Positions 11,101 through 22,632 of a DNA stretch of 64,000 nt are shown here, piece by piece. Within the stretch, counting starts at the first letter, position 1, and each line of letters begins with the position of its first letter. The DNA is from Leucobacter coleopterorum. GTDB taxonomy: Bacteria; Actinomycetota; Actinomycetes; Actinomycetales; Microbacteriaceae. The stretch spans positions 620,001-684,000 of the forward strand of contig NZ_CP049933.1 of NCBI RefSeq assembly GCF_011382985.1, written 5' to 3'. The notes under the pieces were generated by a model, which saw nothing but the letters and a program-made list of their open reading frames with translations, was not told where the DNA came from and did no database searches. A program made the position numbers and the translations under genes.

Positions 11101-14100
11101 ACACCATCACCGCTACTCTCAAGGATGCAAACAACAACCCCGTGGTGGGGGTCGCAGGCTCCCTGACCTCTTCGGTTGCAGACAACGCCGGTAATCCCGT
11201 TGTGGTCTCCGCGTTCACTGAAACTGCCGCGGGTGTGTACACCGCGACAGTGACGTCGACCAAGGCAGGCTCGAAGAGCGTGACGGTCACGTACGACGCG
11301 ACACTAAAGATTGGAACCGTCAACGCAAACTTTGCGGCCGGCCCGGTTGATCCTGCAAACCCGGGATCGAGCTTTACGGTTTCAGAGGGCAACCAGACGG
11401 CGGGTTCGGGATCGCACTCCGTGACCGTGAAACTCGCCGACGCGAACGGTAACCCGGTCTCGGGTAAAGCTATCGGGTTGACCGGTGCTGCTACCGGTGG
11501 TGCTGTTGTAACTGGTTTCGTGGAGTCGGCAACCCCTGGCACCTACACCGCGAACGTTACCTCGGCGACCAAGGGCAGCAAGACGGTCACCGTGAAGTTC
11601 GGCTCCGATGCGCTCACCGCTGGCGCCAACGACAAGGCAACCTTTGTCTCCGGCGAGGTCGACACGAGTGTTACCGGCACCAGGTTTACGGTGTCGAGCG
11701 GCAACCAGATTGCAGGATCGGGAAACCACACCGTCACCGTGACGCTTGCGGATGCTGGCAACAACCCGGTTTCGGGCAAGGCTGCTGACCTAACCGGTGC
11801 TGCAACAGGCGGAGCTCTCGTGACCGGCTTTGTTGAGGCACCGGGGAATGAGGGCACCTACACCGCCACCGTCACCTCGCTCACAACCGGCACAAAGACC
11901 GTGACCGTCAACGTTGGCGGATCCGCGGTCACCGCTGGAGCAAATGACAAGGCAGTGTTCGTCGCAGGCACCGTTCTGCCTGGACACGCTGACACCCGCT
12001 TCTGGGTGTCGACTGGTGCTCAGACTGTGGGCTCAGGTTCGCACACCGTCACGGTGACGCTGCGTGACGCGTACGGTAACGCAGTGTCTGGTGCCGCTGC
12101 TCCGCTGACCTGGTCGGCGAACCCGAGTCAGGGCGTCACCCAGGCGAGTGGTTTTGTGGAGACCGCTACTCCCGGGACCTACACGGCGACCGTCAAGTCG
12201 ACGGTGTCGGGCGCGAAGGTGATCTCGGTCAAGTTCGACGGTGCTTCGATTTTGGTCGGGGGAGTCACTAATAACGCGACCGCACTGTTTATTGCTGGTG
12301 CTGTTGATCCGGCGCAGACGAACACCAAGTTCTCAGTGACGACGGGCGATGCAACAGCGGTGACCGGTTCGCACCAGGTGACCGTGACGCTGGTAGACAG
12401 CTTCGATAACCCGGTGACCAACCAGGCTGCTGATCTCTCAGGTGCTGCTTCGGGCGGTGCTGTTGTGGGCGCGTTCACAGAGACCGTTGGAAAGCCGGGT
12501 GAGTACACGGCTCAGATCACGTCGGCGACAGCCGGCAGCAAGAACGTGACGGTATCGCATAAGACGGCTGGAGCGGTGACTGCGTCTGGCAATGCCACGG
12601 CGAAGTTCGTGACCGGCGGCGTCGACACCAACAACGCTGGCACCACGTACGACGTAACGACCGGTACCCGCGTTGTCGGGTCGGGCTCGCACACCCTTAC
12701 GGTGAAGCTTGCTGATGCGAACGGTCTTGCGGTTTCGGGGCAGAGCGCCGGCATCACGCCTGCTGTGACGGGTGGCGCTGTGATTGGTGCGTTCACTGAA
12801 TCGGGTGCCACTCCCGGTACCTACACCGCTGCAATCACGTCGACGACACCAGGCACGAAGAACGTCACCGTGAAGTTTGGTGCTGATCCGATCAACCTCG
12901 ACAAAAACGGCGCGGCCGTGTTTGAGGTCGGCCCAGTGGATCCGAGCAAAACAGGAACGACCTACTCGGTGACCGGTGGTGAGGCTCCCGTTGTTGGCGG
13001 TGCTCACACAGTGACCGTCACGCTGGTTGATTCACTGAACAATGCGATTCCTGGCCAGGCGGCAAACCTCGTTGGCGCCGCTGACGGTGGTGCTGTGGTC
13101 GGTGGCTTCCAAGAATCCGTTGTCACTCCTGGTACGTACACGGCTCAGGTTACCTCGGCGACGCCGGGCGATAAGACTGTCGCGGTGACACACACCGCTG
13201 CCGGTCCGCTGTCTACGACCGCGAACAGGGTTGCGAAGTTTGTGACCGGTGGTGTTGACACGAATGTTGCGTCGACGAACTACACGGTGACGACCGGTAA
13301 CCTGCTTGCGGGTTCTGGTGCACACACGGTGACGGTCAACCTGACCGACTCGATCGGTAACCCGGTTTCGGGTCAGGCGGCTGGCCTGACCGGTGCCTCG
13401 TCGGCCGGTGGTGTGGTGGGTGCGTTTACCCCGACCACCACCGCTGGTGAGTACGTCGCGCAGGTGACGTCGCTGACGCCGGGCACACGGACCATCACGG
13501 TGACGTACGGCGCGAACGCTGTTGGCCTGAAGGCTGGCGGCAACGATAAGGCTGTGTTCGTCGTTGGCGCGGTTGATCCAAATGTTGGCGGCACCGGCTA
13601 CTCGGTGACCACCGGCACCCGGATCGCGGGCTCCGGTGCACACACTGTGACGGTGACGCTGGCCGATTCGTTTGGCAACGTGATTGCGGGCCAGGCGGCA
13701 AACCTGACCGGTGCCGCAACCGCCGGGGGTGTTGTTGGATCCTTCACGGAGACCGCGACCGCTGGCACGTACACCGCCGAGGTGACCTCCGCGACCGTGG
13801 GTGTCAAGACCGTGACGGTGAAGCACTCGGGCAACACGATCAACCCTTCCGGTCCGAACACGGCTGAGTTCACCGCCGGTGTGGTGTTCCCAGGGGATCC
13901 CAACACTCGCTTCTGGGTGTCGACTGGTGCTCAGACTGTGGGCTCAGGTTCGCACACGGTGTCGGTGACACTGCGCGATGAGAATGGGAATGCGGTCTCT
14001 GGTGTTGCTGCTCCGCTAACGTGGTCGGCGACCCCGAACCAGGGTGTTACCCAGGCGACAGGGTTTGTTGAGACTGCGACCCCGGGCACGTACACAGCGA

Positions 14101-17100
14101 CGATTAAGTCGACGGTGTCGGGCGCGAAGGTGATCGCGGTCAAGTTCGACGGTGCGTCCATTCTGGTTGGTGGAGTCACGAACAACGCGACCGCGCTGTT
14201 TACCTCCGGGAACGTTGACACGGGTCAGTCGGGTACGAAGTACTCGGTGACGACGGGTGACGCGACTGCGGTGACTGGTTCACACCAGGTGACCGTGACG
14301 CTGGTCGACGGGTTCGATAACCCGGTGACTAACCAGGCCGCTGAGCTCACTGGTGCCGCTTCGGGTGGTGCTGTTGTGGGTGCGTTTACAGAGTCGGTGG
14401 TGAACCCGGGCGAGTACACGGCCCAGATCACTTCTGCGACAGCCGGCAGCAAGAACGTGACGGTATCGCATCAGACGGCCGGTGCAGTGACTGCGGCTGG
14501 TAACGCCACTGCGAAGTTCGTTACGGGCGGCGTCGATACGGGCCACCCCGGTACGAAGTACAACGTGACCGAGGGAACCCGAGTTGTGGGTTCGGGCGCG
14601 CACACGCTGACGGTAACGCTGAAGGACGCGAACGGCCTCGCGGTTTCAAACCAGAGCGCAGGCATCACTGCCGCAGCGACCGGTGGTGCAGTGATTGGTG
14701 CGTTCACTGAATCGGGTGGCACACCTGGCACCTACACGGCGCAGATTACGTCGGACACACCTGGTGCAAAGAACGTGACGGTGAAGTTTGGTGCCGATCT
14801 CGTAAACGTTGATCAGAATGGTGCGGCCGTGTTTGTGGTCGGTCCGGTGGATCCGACTCAAACTGGCACGAACTACTCGGTGACCGGTGGTGAGGCTCCG
14901 GTTGTTGGCGGTTCCCACACCGTCACTGTGACGCTGGTTGACAGCCTGAAGAACCCGATCTCGGGTCAGGCAGCGAACCTTGCTGGTGCTGCTGACGGCG
15001 GTGCTGTGGTGGGTGCGTTCACGGAGTCTGTCTTGACTCCTGGTACGTACACTGCTCAGGTGACTGCAACTACGCCGGGTGACAAGGCGGTTGCGGTGAC
15101 ACACACCGCTGCCGGTGCGTTGAACGCAAACGGCAACAAGGTCGCGAAGTTTGTGACCGGTGGTGTTGACACGAATGTTGCGTCGACGAACTACACGGTG
15201 ACGACCGGTAACCTGCTTGCGGGTTCTGGTGCACACACGGTGACGGTCAACCTGACCGACTCGATCGGTAACCCGGTTTCGGGTCAGGCGGCTGGCCTGA
15301 CCGGTGCCTCGTCGGCCGGTGGTGTGGTGGGTGCGTTTACCCCGACCACCACCGCTGGTGAGTACGTCGCGCAGGTGACGTCGCTGACGCCGGGCACACG
15401 GACCATCACGGTGACGTACGGCGCGAACGCTGTTGGCCTGAAGGCTGGCGGCAACGATAAGGCTGTGTTCGTCGTTGGCGCGGTTGATCCAAATGTTGGC
15501 GGCACCGGCTACTCGGTGACCACCGGCACCCGGATCGCGGGCTCCGGTGCACACACTGTGACTGTGACGCTGGCCGATTCGTTCGGCAACGTGATCGCGG
15601 GCCAGGCTGCAAGTCTGACCGGTGCGGTCTCGGGTGGCGCTGCAGTTGGCGCCTTCGCGGAGACCGCGACCGCTGGCACGTACACCGCCGAGGTGACCTC
15701 CGCGACCGTGGGTGTCAAGACCGTGACGGTGAAGCACTCCGGCACGACGATCAACGCCTCGGGTCCGAACACGGCTGAATTCACCGCCGGAACCGTCGAT
15801 CCAAACCACAGCGGCACACGCTTTACCGTGTCGCAGGGCGAGCAGACCGCTGGCCTTGGATCGCACACTGTGACAGCGAAGCTCAAGGACAGCTACGGCA
15901 ACGCCGTGTCTGGCCAGGCCGCTCAGCTGAGCTGGTCGTCGGCGAACAGTCTCGGCGTGAACGTCGTGACCGGCTTTGTTGAGACGGCGACGCCTGGTAC
16001 TTACACGGCGCTGATCCTCTCCTCGAGCGCGGGCAACAAGGTCATCTCGGTGCTGCACGGCGCAGACCCGATCACCTTTGAAACGAACCGCACCGCAACC
16101 TTCATCCCTGGTGGAGTGAGCGTCGGTAACGCTGGGACGAAGTTCTCCGTGTCAACCGGTACTCGTGTGGCGGGCTCCGGCACGCACACGGTGACGGCAA
16201 CGCTCGCTGACGAGAACGGCAACGCGGTTTCCGGTCAAGCCGGCCCGCTGAGCTGGACGGCGAACGCTTCTCTGGGTGCGGGTGCGGTCACGCCCTTCAC
16301 CGAGACGGCAACGCCCGGTACCTACACGGCCGTGATCAATTCGACCCTTGCTGGCGCAAAGGTTGTGACTGCGAGCTACGGAAGTAGTGTGCTTGCACGG
16401 AACGGCAATGACACCGCAACCTTTGTTGCCGGTGGTGTTGACACGGGTAACGCGGGTACCAAGTACACCGTGTCGCAGGGCACCCGCATCGCCGGTTCAG
16501 GATCGCACACCGTTACGGTCACCCTGCGCGACGCACACGGCAACGTGGTCTCGGGTGAGGCTGCACCGCTGAGCTGGTCGTCAGCGACCAGCCTGGGTGT
16601 CAACAACGTCACTCCGTTTGTTGAGACGGCTACCCCGGCACCTACTCCGCCGTGATTAGCTCCTCGCTCGCGGGTAACAAGGTGATCTCGACACTGTACG
16701 GATCCAATCCGATTAGCGTTCTGGGGAATGCCACGGCGGCATTTGTCGCCGGTGGTGTTGATACCAGCCGCGCTGGCACGAAGTACTCAGTATCCGGTGG
16801 CGACGCTTCCGTGCTGGGTGGATCGCACCAGGTCACTGTGCATCTCGTTGACGGTGTGGATAACCCAGTGTCGGGCCAAGCAGCGAGCCTCAAGGCTGTT
16901 GCGTCGGGTGGTGCTGTGGTCGGTGACTTCACCGAGTCAACGGACACCCCGGGCATGTACACGGCGGCTGTCACGTCGGCAACCGCGGGCAACAAGTCGG
17001 TGACCGTGAAGCACGACACCAACACGGTGAACGCTTCCGGGAACACCACGGCACGATTCATCGCTGGCGGTGTCGACACGAATGCCCCGGGCACCAACTA

Positions 17101-20100
17101 CTCGGTGTCCACTGGCAGCCGAGTTGCCGGTGCGACCTCGCACACGGTGACAGTGAACCTCACTGACACAAACGGCAACGTCGTTGCAGGGCAGGCCGGT
17201 GGTCTCACCGGGTCGGCTTCTGGCGGCGCAAAGGTATCGAACTTCTCGGAGACAGGCACGGCTGGCACGTACACGGCAACCGTGACCTCGAATACCGCGG
17301 GCGATAAGACCGTCACGGTGACCTACGGTGCAAACCCGGTCAACCTGAATGGAAACGGTGTTGCCGTGTTCGTTGCAGGGCTCGTTGATCTGGGCCACGC
17401 GAACACCAACTACTCGGTGTCTGGTGGAAACCAGATCGCGGGTGCCGGTTCACACACTGTCACGGTGAAACTGGCCGATGCGAATGGAAACTCCGTGGCG
17501 GGTAAGGAAGCAGATCTTTCGGGTGCTGCAACCGGCTCCGCCCAGGTCTCGGCGTTCAAGGAGTCGGCAGTGACTGCTGGCACCTACACGGCGACCGTGA
17601 CCTCGAACGTCGCTGGAAACAAGACCGTCACGGTCAAGTTCGAAAGCGGTTCGGTTTCTGCAAACGGCAACGATATCGCGAAGTTTGTTGCGGGCAGTGT
17701 TGACACCGGCGCTGACGCCACACGCTACACGGTTTCGACCGGTACACGTGTCGCGGGCACCGGAGTGCACACGGTCACGGTGACGCTGGCTGATACACAC
17801 GGCAACCCGGTTTCGGGCGAGGCTGCTCCGTTGAGCTGGTCCTCGGTACCCGGCAGTGTTGTGCCGAGCGCCTTTGTTGAGACGGCAACTCCTGGTACCT
17901 ACACGGCGACGCTCGCGTCAACCGTGGCCGGTGCGAAGACCATCAAGGTGCACTACGGTGCTCTCCCTGTCACGCTCGGTGCAAATGACACCGCCACGTT
18001 TGTGGCCGGTGCTGTTGATCTGGGCAAGAGCAGCACGGCGTATCAGGTGTCTGGTGGTGACGCCTCAGTTGAGGGTGGCTCGCACCAGGTGACCGTGACA
18101 CTGGTTGATGCTCTGGATAACCCGGTTCCTGCACAGAGTGGGTTGCTGGCTGCGGCTGTCTCGGGTGGTGCTGTGGTTTCCAGCTTCACCGAGTCGACGA
18201 CCGCGCCCGGTACCTACACAGCGCAGGTAACATCGGCAACCGCTGGTAATAAGTCAGTAACGGTGCGCTACGGTGCTGACGCGGTGAACGCGTCGGGTAA
18301 CACCACCGCACGGTTCGTGGCAGGTGGCGTTGACACCGGTGTCGCTGGCACCAACTACACGGTTTCTACAGGAACTCGTGTAGCTGGCAGCGGCGCACAC
18401 ACGGTGACGGTGATGCTGGCTGACAAGGGCGGAAACGTGGTTTCCGGTCAGGGAAGTGGCCTGTCGGCAACCGCTGACGGCGGTCTGGGTGGAGGCGGAG
18501 TCTCGACCTTCACCGAGACAGCTACTGCAGGCACCTACACTGCAACCATCACCTCGACGCTTGCCGGAGTGAAAACCATCGCTGTAAGTTACGGCGCGAA
18601 TCCTCTGACCTTGAAGGTCGGCGGAAACACCAAGGCGAGCTTCATTGCCGGTGAGGTTGATACAGATAACGCTGCAACTCGCTACACCGTGTCTACCGGT
18701 GACGCTGTGGCGGGATCCGGTTCACACCAGGTGACGGTAACGCTGGCTGATGTGAGCGGCAACGCGGTCTCTGGCAAGGCAAATGACCTTGTTGGCGCGG
18801 CCTCGGGCGGTGCAGCGGTGACGAACTTCACTGAGTCACTGACCACTCCCGGCACGTACACGGCCACGGTGACCTCAAACACCTCGGGCGACAAGATTGT
18901 GACCGTGCGAGTTGCGGGCACTCTCGTGAAGCCTGGCCTCAACAGCACCGCTCGCTTCATCGCGGGCGAGGTTGATCCGAACAGTGCTGGCACCAAGTTC
19001 AAGGTGTCGACGGGTAATCGGGTGGCAGGATCGGGAGCTCACACGGTCACGGTGACCCTGAGTGACGCGTACGGCAACCCGGTTTCGGGTCAGGCCACTC
19101 CGCTGAGCTGGTCCTCCGCGAGCAGCCTCGGTGGTAACTCGGTCACGGGCTTCGCAGAGACTGCGGTTCCCGGTACGTACACGGCTGCGATCCTCTCTTC
19201 GGTTGCTGGCGAAAAGGTCATTAGTGCCTTCTTCGGCGCAACTCCGCTCGGACTCGTCGCGAGCGGCAACGACACGGCAGTGTTCGTTGCCGGTGCGGTC
19301 GATCTGAATGGTGCGGGCACTGGCTACTCGGTGTCCTCGGGCGAGAAGCAGGTCGTTGGTGGCTCGCACACCGTTACGGTGACGCTGGTTGACGGTCTGG
19401 AGAACCCGGTTTCGGGGCAGAAGAACAACCTGGTGGCAACAGCTACGGGTGGTGCTCAGGTTGCAAGCTTTGTGGAGTCGGCGACGCCGGGCACCTACAC
19501 GGCAACGGTGACCGCGACCACGGTCGGCAGCAAGAAGGTGACGGTGAAGCTGAGCGGAAGCGATGTGAAACCGAACGGTAACGACACTGCAGTGTTTGTG
19601 GCTGGTGACGTCGACACAAATAACGTCGGTACGAGTTACTCCGTGTCGGGTGGCACCCAGCTGTCCGGAACGGGCGCGCACACTGTAACGGCAACGTTGG
19701 TGGATGCAAACGGCAACCCGGTCACTGGCCAGGCTGCCGGGCTTGAATCCGCTGCAACCGATGGTGGCGTGGTGTCGAGCTTTACCGAGACTGCTGCGGT
19801 TCCTGGTGAGTACACGGCGTCTGTGACGTCGAGCACCGCCGGCGTGAAGACCGTCACGGTGAAGTTCTCCGGCAGCACCGTGAACGCTGGGTCGAACAAC
19901 ACCAAGGCGAACTTCATTGCTGGTGGGGTTGACCTCGGAAACGCTGCGACCAACTACACCGTGTCGACGGGAAGCCAGGTTGTGGCCTCCGGCTCGCACA
20001 AGGTGACGGTGAAGCTGGCGGATGCGAACAGCAACCCAGTATCAGGCGAAGCAGCTCAGCTGAGCTGGTCGTCGGCTACAAGCCTCGGTGTGTTCTCGGT

Positions 20101-21858
20101 CACGGCCTTCGTGGAGACGGCAACTCCCGGTACCTACGTGGCGACGATCCTGTCGTCGTCCGCGGGTGAAAAGGTTATCTCCGTCAACCACAACGGTTCG
20201 CCGATCACCCTCACGGGGAACGGCACGGCGCTGTTCGCAGCGGGTGATGTTGACCTCGGGTTGGCGCGCACCGGATACGTCGTATCGTCGGGTGAGGTCG
20301 CGATTGGAAACGGTTCTCACTCTGTCACGGTGAACCTTGCTGATGCGTTTGGCAACCCGATCGCGGGTCTGGCGAACAGGATCTCGGCTCAGACCACTGA
20401 CCCTTGGGTATGGGCATGATCTCGGGATTCACCGAGTCGACCACCGATCCTGGTACCTACACCGCTGCAGTGGTGTCGAGCCGGCCGGGCAGCAAATTCA
20501 TCATCGCGAGCTACACTGACGGTGGTGCAACGGGCCTGATCACTCCTGTAGGCAACCGCAACGCAGTGTTCGTCTCCGGTGGTACTGATATCACTCATCC
20601 GGGTACCAAGTACACGGTGTCGACGGGTGACAAGGTGGCTGAGGCCGCTGAGCACACGGTGACGGTATCGCTGGCCGATGCTGCTGGTAACCCGGTCACA
20701 GGTCAGGCTGCCGGACTGGTGTGGGCGACCACTGCTAGCCTGGGAGACGAGACGCCGACCGCCTTTACTGAGACGGACGTTCCTGGCACCTACACCGCTC
20801 CGATCAAGACAACAGTTTTCGGCCTGAAGCCGATTACCGTGGTGTTCGGCGCCGACAGCATCAACCTGGTCGGCAACGGAACCGCCTCGTTCGTTGACGG
20901 AGTCCTGGGTGTTGACCTTGCGAAGTCTGGCTTCCAGGTGTCGACGGGTTCTCAGCTCGTGACGTCGGGCAAGCACACCGTCACGGTGAAGCTGTTCGAT
21001 AAGAACGGCAAGCTGGTGCCCGGTCAGGTTGGCAAACTCAAGGCTGCTGTAAGCGGTGGCCTCGGCAAGGGAACCGTTGGTAACTTCGGTGAAGCATCGA
21101 CTGGCACCTACACCGCATCCCTCACTTCGACCCTTGCGGGTAGGAAGACGGTCACGGTGAAGTACGACGGTGCTGCCGTAAAGGCAGCGGTCAACCAGGG
21201 CAAACCGGCGAACACCGTAGCAACGTTCTCCGATCCTGTGGTTGTACCTCCCTGCTCGGCTCCTCGAAAGATCCCTGTATTCGCTGATACTCCTTTGAAC
21301 CACAAGTTCTACAAAGAGATCGACTGGATGCACTGCATGAGGTATTCCACCGGCTGGCGTCAGCCCTTCGGTAAGCCTTTGTACAAGCCGAAGAATGAGC
21401 TTTCTCGTGAAGCGATGGCTGCATTCATCTACCGCATGGAAGCACCGAAGGGGTACCGTCCTCCGATCGTCTCACCGTTCGCAGATGTGCAGACGGACCA
21501 CGCGTTCTACACGGCGATCGCTTGGATGTGGGAGAACGGGCTGTCGACTGGTTGGGCAGAGCCCTCTGGCAAACCGACCTTCCGACCGAAGGAGTCCCTG
21601 TCTCGTGAAGCGATGGCGGCGTTTATCTATCGCCTCGAAGCCCCGAAGAACTACAAGGCTCCCGCCGTGTCTCCTTTGAAGGACATGAAGAAGGGCCAGA
21701 AGTTCTACACCGAGATCTCTTGGATGTACGACGTGAAGCTGACAACCGGTAACAAGGTCGGAGCAACCAAGGAATACTGGCCAAAGGACAAGCTCTCGCG
21801 TCAGGCGATGGCTGCGTTCATCTACCGACTGGTGCTCGACTACCGACCCAGCAAGTAG
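8145..21858 (+). CDS. Giant Ig-repeat adhesin with C-terminal SLH-like domains (two frameshifts)
   Basis: The repaired protein is 4,571 residues. ATG at 8145 follows GGGGAAA at ~9 nt. A signal peptide has its hydrophobic core at VTVTFLLVLSGFTTLGL. The N-terminal ~850 residues include a carboxypeptidase-regulatory/CNA-B-like module (TPLANQTVAIYRDNGDGTA) and a GEVED-type motif (GEVEDYEV). About 33 invasin-like Ig repeats of ~106 residues follow, each with a TxYxVxxG opening, HTVTVTLxD and ATPGTYTA. Three SLH-like repeats close the protein (FADVQTDHAFY, LSTGW, LSREAMAAFIYRL), so it is probably held non-covalently to wall polymer. No LPxTG-like signal is present. The frame breaks at CCCC 16633-16636 and CCC 20401-20403; one C each restores ATPGTYSAV and TTDPLGMGM. 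It probably forms a long fibre for adhesion or aggregation (inference). Confidence 0.88.
10725..21230 (+). repeat. Array of about 33 Ig-like (Big_1/invasin-type) repeats
   Basis: The coding repeat unit is ~318 bp (~106 residues) and repeats with 40-100% identity. Two divergent units (from LAPDSVVADDTTEITATVT and LTIDDNKDRVADG) come first, then 31 canonical units that can be counted by their TxYxVxxG openings. Some units carry LSWSS instead of LTGAA in the middle strand, giving two subtypes that are interspersed. The array is all inside one gene. Confidence 0.85.
11985..15806 (+). repeat. 1,911-bp tandem duplication (six Ig repeats each) with a 419-bp perfect core
   Basis: Copy 1 is about 11985-13895 and copy 2 about 13896-15806. 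The offset is constant at 1,911 bp (637 codons, six repeats), seen both at TCTGGGTGTC (12001 and 13912) and in the core. Bases 13233-13651 are identical to 15144-15562. Elsewhere the copies differ at scattered positions. The block begins with the FWVSTGAQ repeat and ends with the TRIAGSGAHT repeat. Recent duplication or gene conversion is inferred. The region is a collapse risk for short-read assembly. Confidence 0.85.
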
Positions 21859-21871
21859 CCCCTCAGCAAGA

Positions 21872-21907
21872 CCCAGCGGGCCGAAACTTCGATTTCGGTC
21901 CGCTGGG
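21872..21907 (+). terminator. Terminator hairpin after the giant adhesin gene
   Basis: CCCAGCGGGCCGAAA pairs with TTTCGGTCCGCTGGG around CTTCGA, a 15-bp stem with a single G-U pair. It lies 13 nt after the stop codon. There is no strong T run (CCTTGCCTCGTT follows). Confidence 0.75.
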
Positions 21908-21985
21908 CCTTGCCTCGTTACGTAAAGTCCCGTACCCTACCCAGGCGACGGGCCCTGAACAGAACACTGAATAAGGATCACAACA

Positions 21986-22378
21986 ATGACACACACATTT
22001 CGCGCGAAACAGCTTGCGGCAGCAGCGGGCATTGCCCTGCTGCTCGGAGTCGGGCTGAGCGGTTGCCAGGCCTCCACCAACAGCAACACACCGAAGGGGC
22101 TTCCCGCAGCGGTAGCGACGGTTCAGGGTGAGGTCTCGAATGTGGCATCACCCGATAAGAACAACTGGTCGTACACCGTCGAGGTTGCTGATGAGAAGGC
22201 TCAGAAAGACGCCATCACCAAGTTGAAGGACAGCGGCTTTACGGTGCTGGGTGAGGCTGAAGCCGACGGCAGGAAGACTTACTCGTTGACGAACGAAAAA
22301 GAAAAGATCAACGCGACTGTGGTGCTCGCAAAAGAGGGCAAGAAGTTTCTGGTCATCTACAACGTGATCAAGCTCTAG
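21986..22378 (+). CDS. Small secreted lipoprotein of unknown function
   Basis: 130 residues. ATG at 21986 follows AAGGA at 8 nt. The N-terminus has a basic stretch, a hydrophobic core (AAAAGIALLLGVGL) and a lipobox LSGC, so lipid attachment at that Cys and an extracellular membrane location are expected. The mature part is Lys/Glu-rich and soluble, with no family I recognise. It has its own position downstream of the adhesin terminator and precedes an intergenic block of palindromes. It could be an accessory to the surface island, but nothing in the sequence proves this. Confidence 0.8.
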   Translation: MTHTFRAKQLAAAAGIALLLGVGLSGCQASTNSNTPKGLPAAVATVQGEVSNVASPDKNNWSYTVEVADEKAQKDAITKLKDSGFTVLGEAEADGRKTYSLTNEKEKINATVVLAKEGKKFLVIYNVIKL

Positions 22379-22470
22379 AAAGCAACTTCCCAGAGCCAAC
22401 GGGGCGCTCGTGCGTTGGAGACACAGTCTCCTTGTGGCACGGGTGCCCTTTGCTGTATTCACGAGTGCGT

Positions 22471-22545
22471 CGTTGAGTGACGAGCCGCCCCCTTACCGAC
22501 GAGCGGCCCCCTTGCCGACGTGGTGGTATGGGGGCCGCTCGTCGG
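22471..22545. repeat. Intergenic GACGAGCGGCCCCC palindrome/direct repeat
   Basis: CCGACGAGCGGCCCCC (22496-22511) is the exact reverse complement of GGGGGCCGCTCGTCGG (22530-22545). A near copy of the left arm starts at ~22479, giving two direct copies separated by CTTACCGA-like spacers. It lies between a plus-strand and a minus-strand gene end, next to an even stronger hairpin. REP/BIME-like nature is a guess; copy number in the genome would decide. Confidence 0.55.
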
Positions 22546-22565
22546 AACCCTGGACGCTCGTCGAA

Positions 22566-22613
22566 AACGGCCGGGTGTATCGAAACCGAAAGGTTTCGAT
22601 ACACCCGGCCGTT
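22566..22613. terminator. Very strong bidirectional hairpin between convergent genes
   Basis: A perfect 22-bp stem (left arm 22566-22587, right arm 22592-22613) encloses a GAAA tetraloop. The left arm begins AACGGCCGGGTG and the right arm ends CACCCGGCCGTT. It separates the lipoprotein gene (plus) from the MFS gene (minus) and probably terminates both. Confidence 0.75.
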
Positions 22614-22632
22614 GTGCAAGCTGCGGGCTGCG

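Noticed and set aside
14646..16058. Long antisense open frame (470 codons) and many similar minus-strand frames across the adhesin
   Set aside because: They are shadows of the biased codon use of the repeats: no Shine-Dalgarno sites, Arg/His-rich composition, and repetition in step with the plus-strand units.
16600..20450. Programmed ribosomal frameshifting in the adhesin gene
   Set aside because: There is no slippery heptamer with a downstream pseudoknot, and the same one-base G/C deletions occur in ordinary metabolic genes, so sequence error explains them better.
10725..21230. CRISPR-like or satellite repeat array
   Set aside because: The repeats are ~318 bp, in frame, and code for Ig-like modules with no short conserved repeat/unique spacer pattern.
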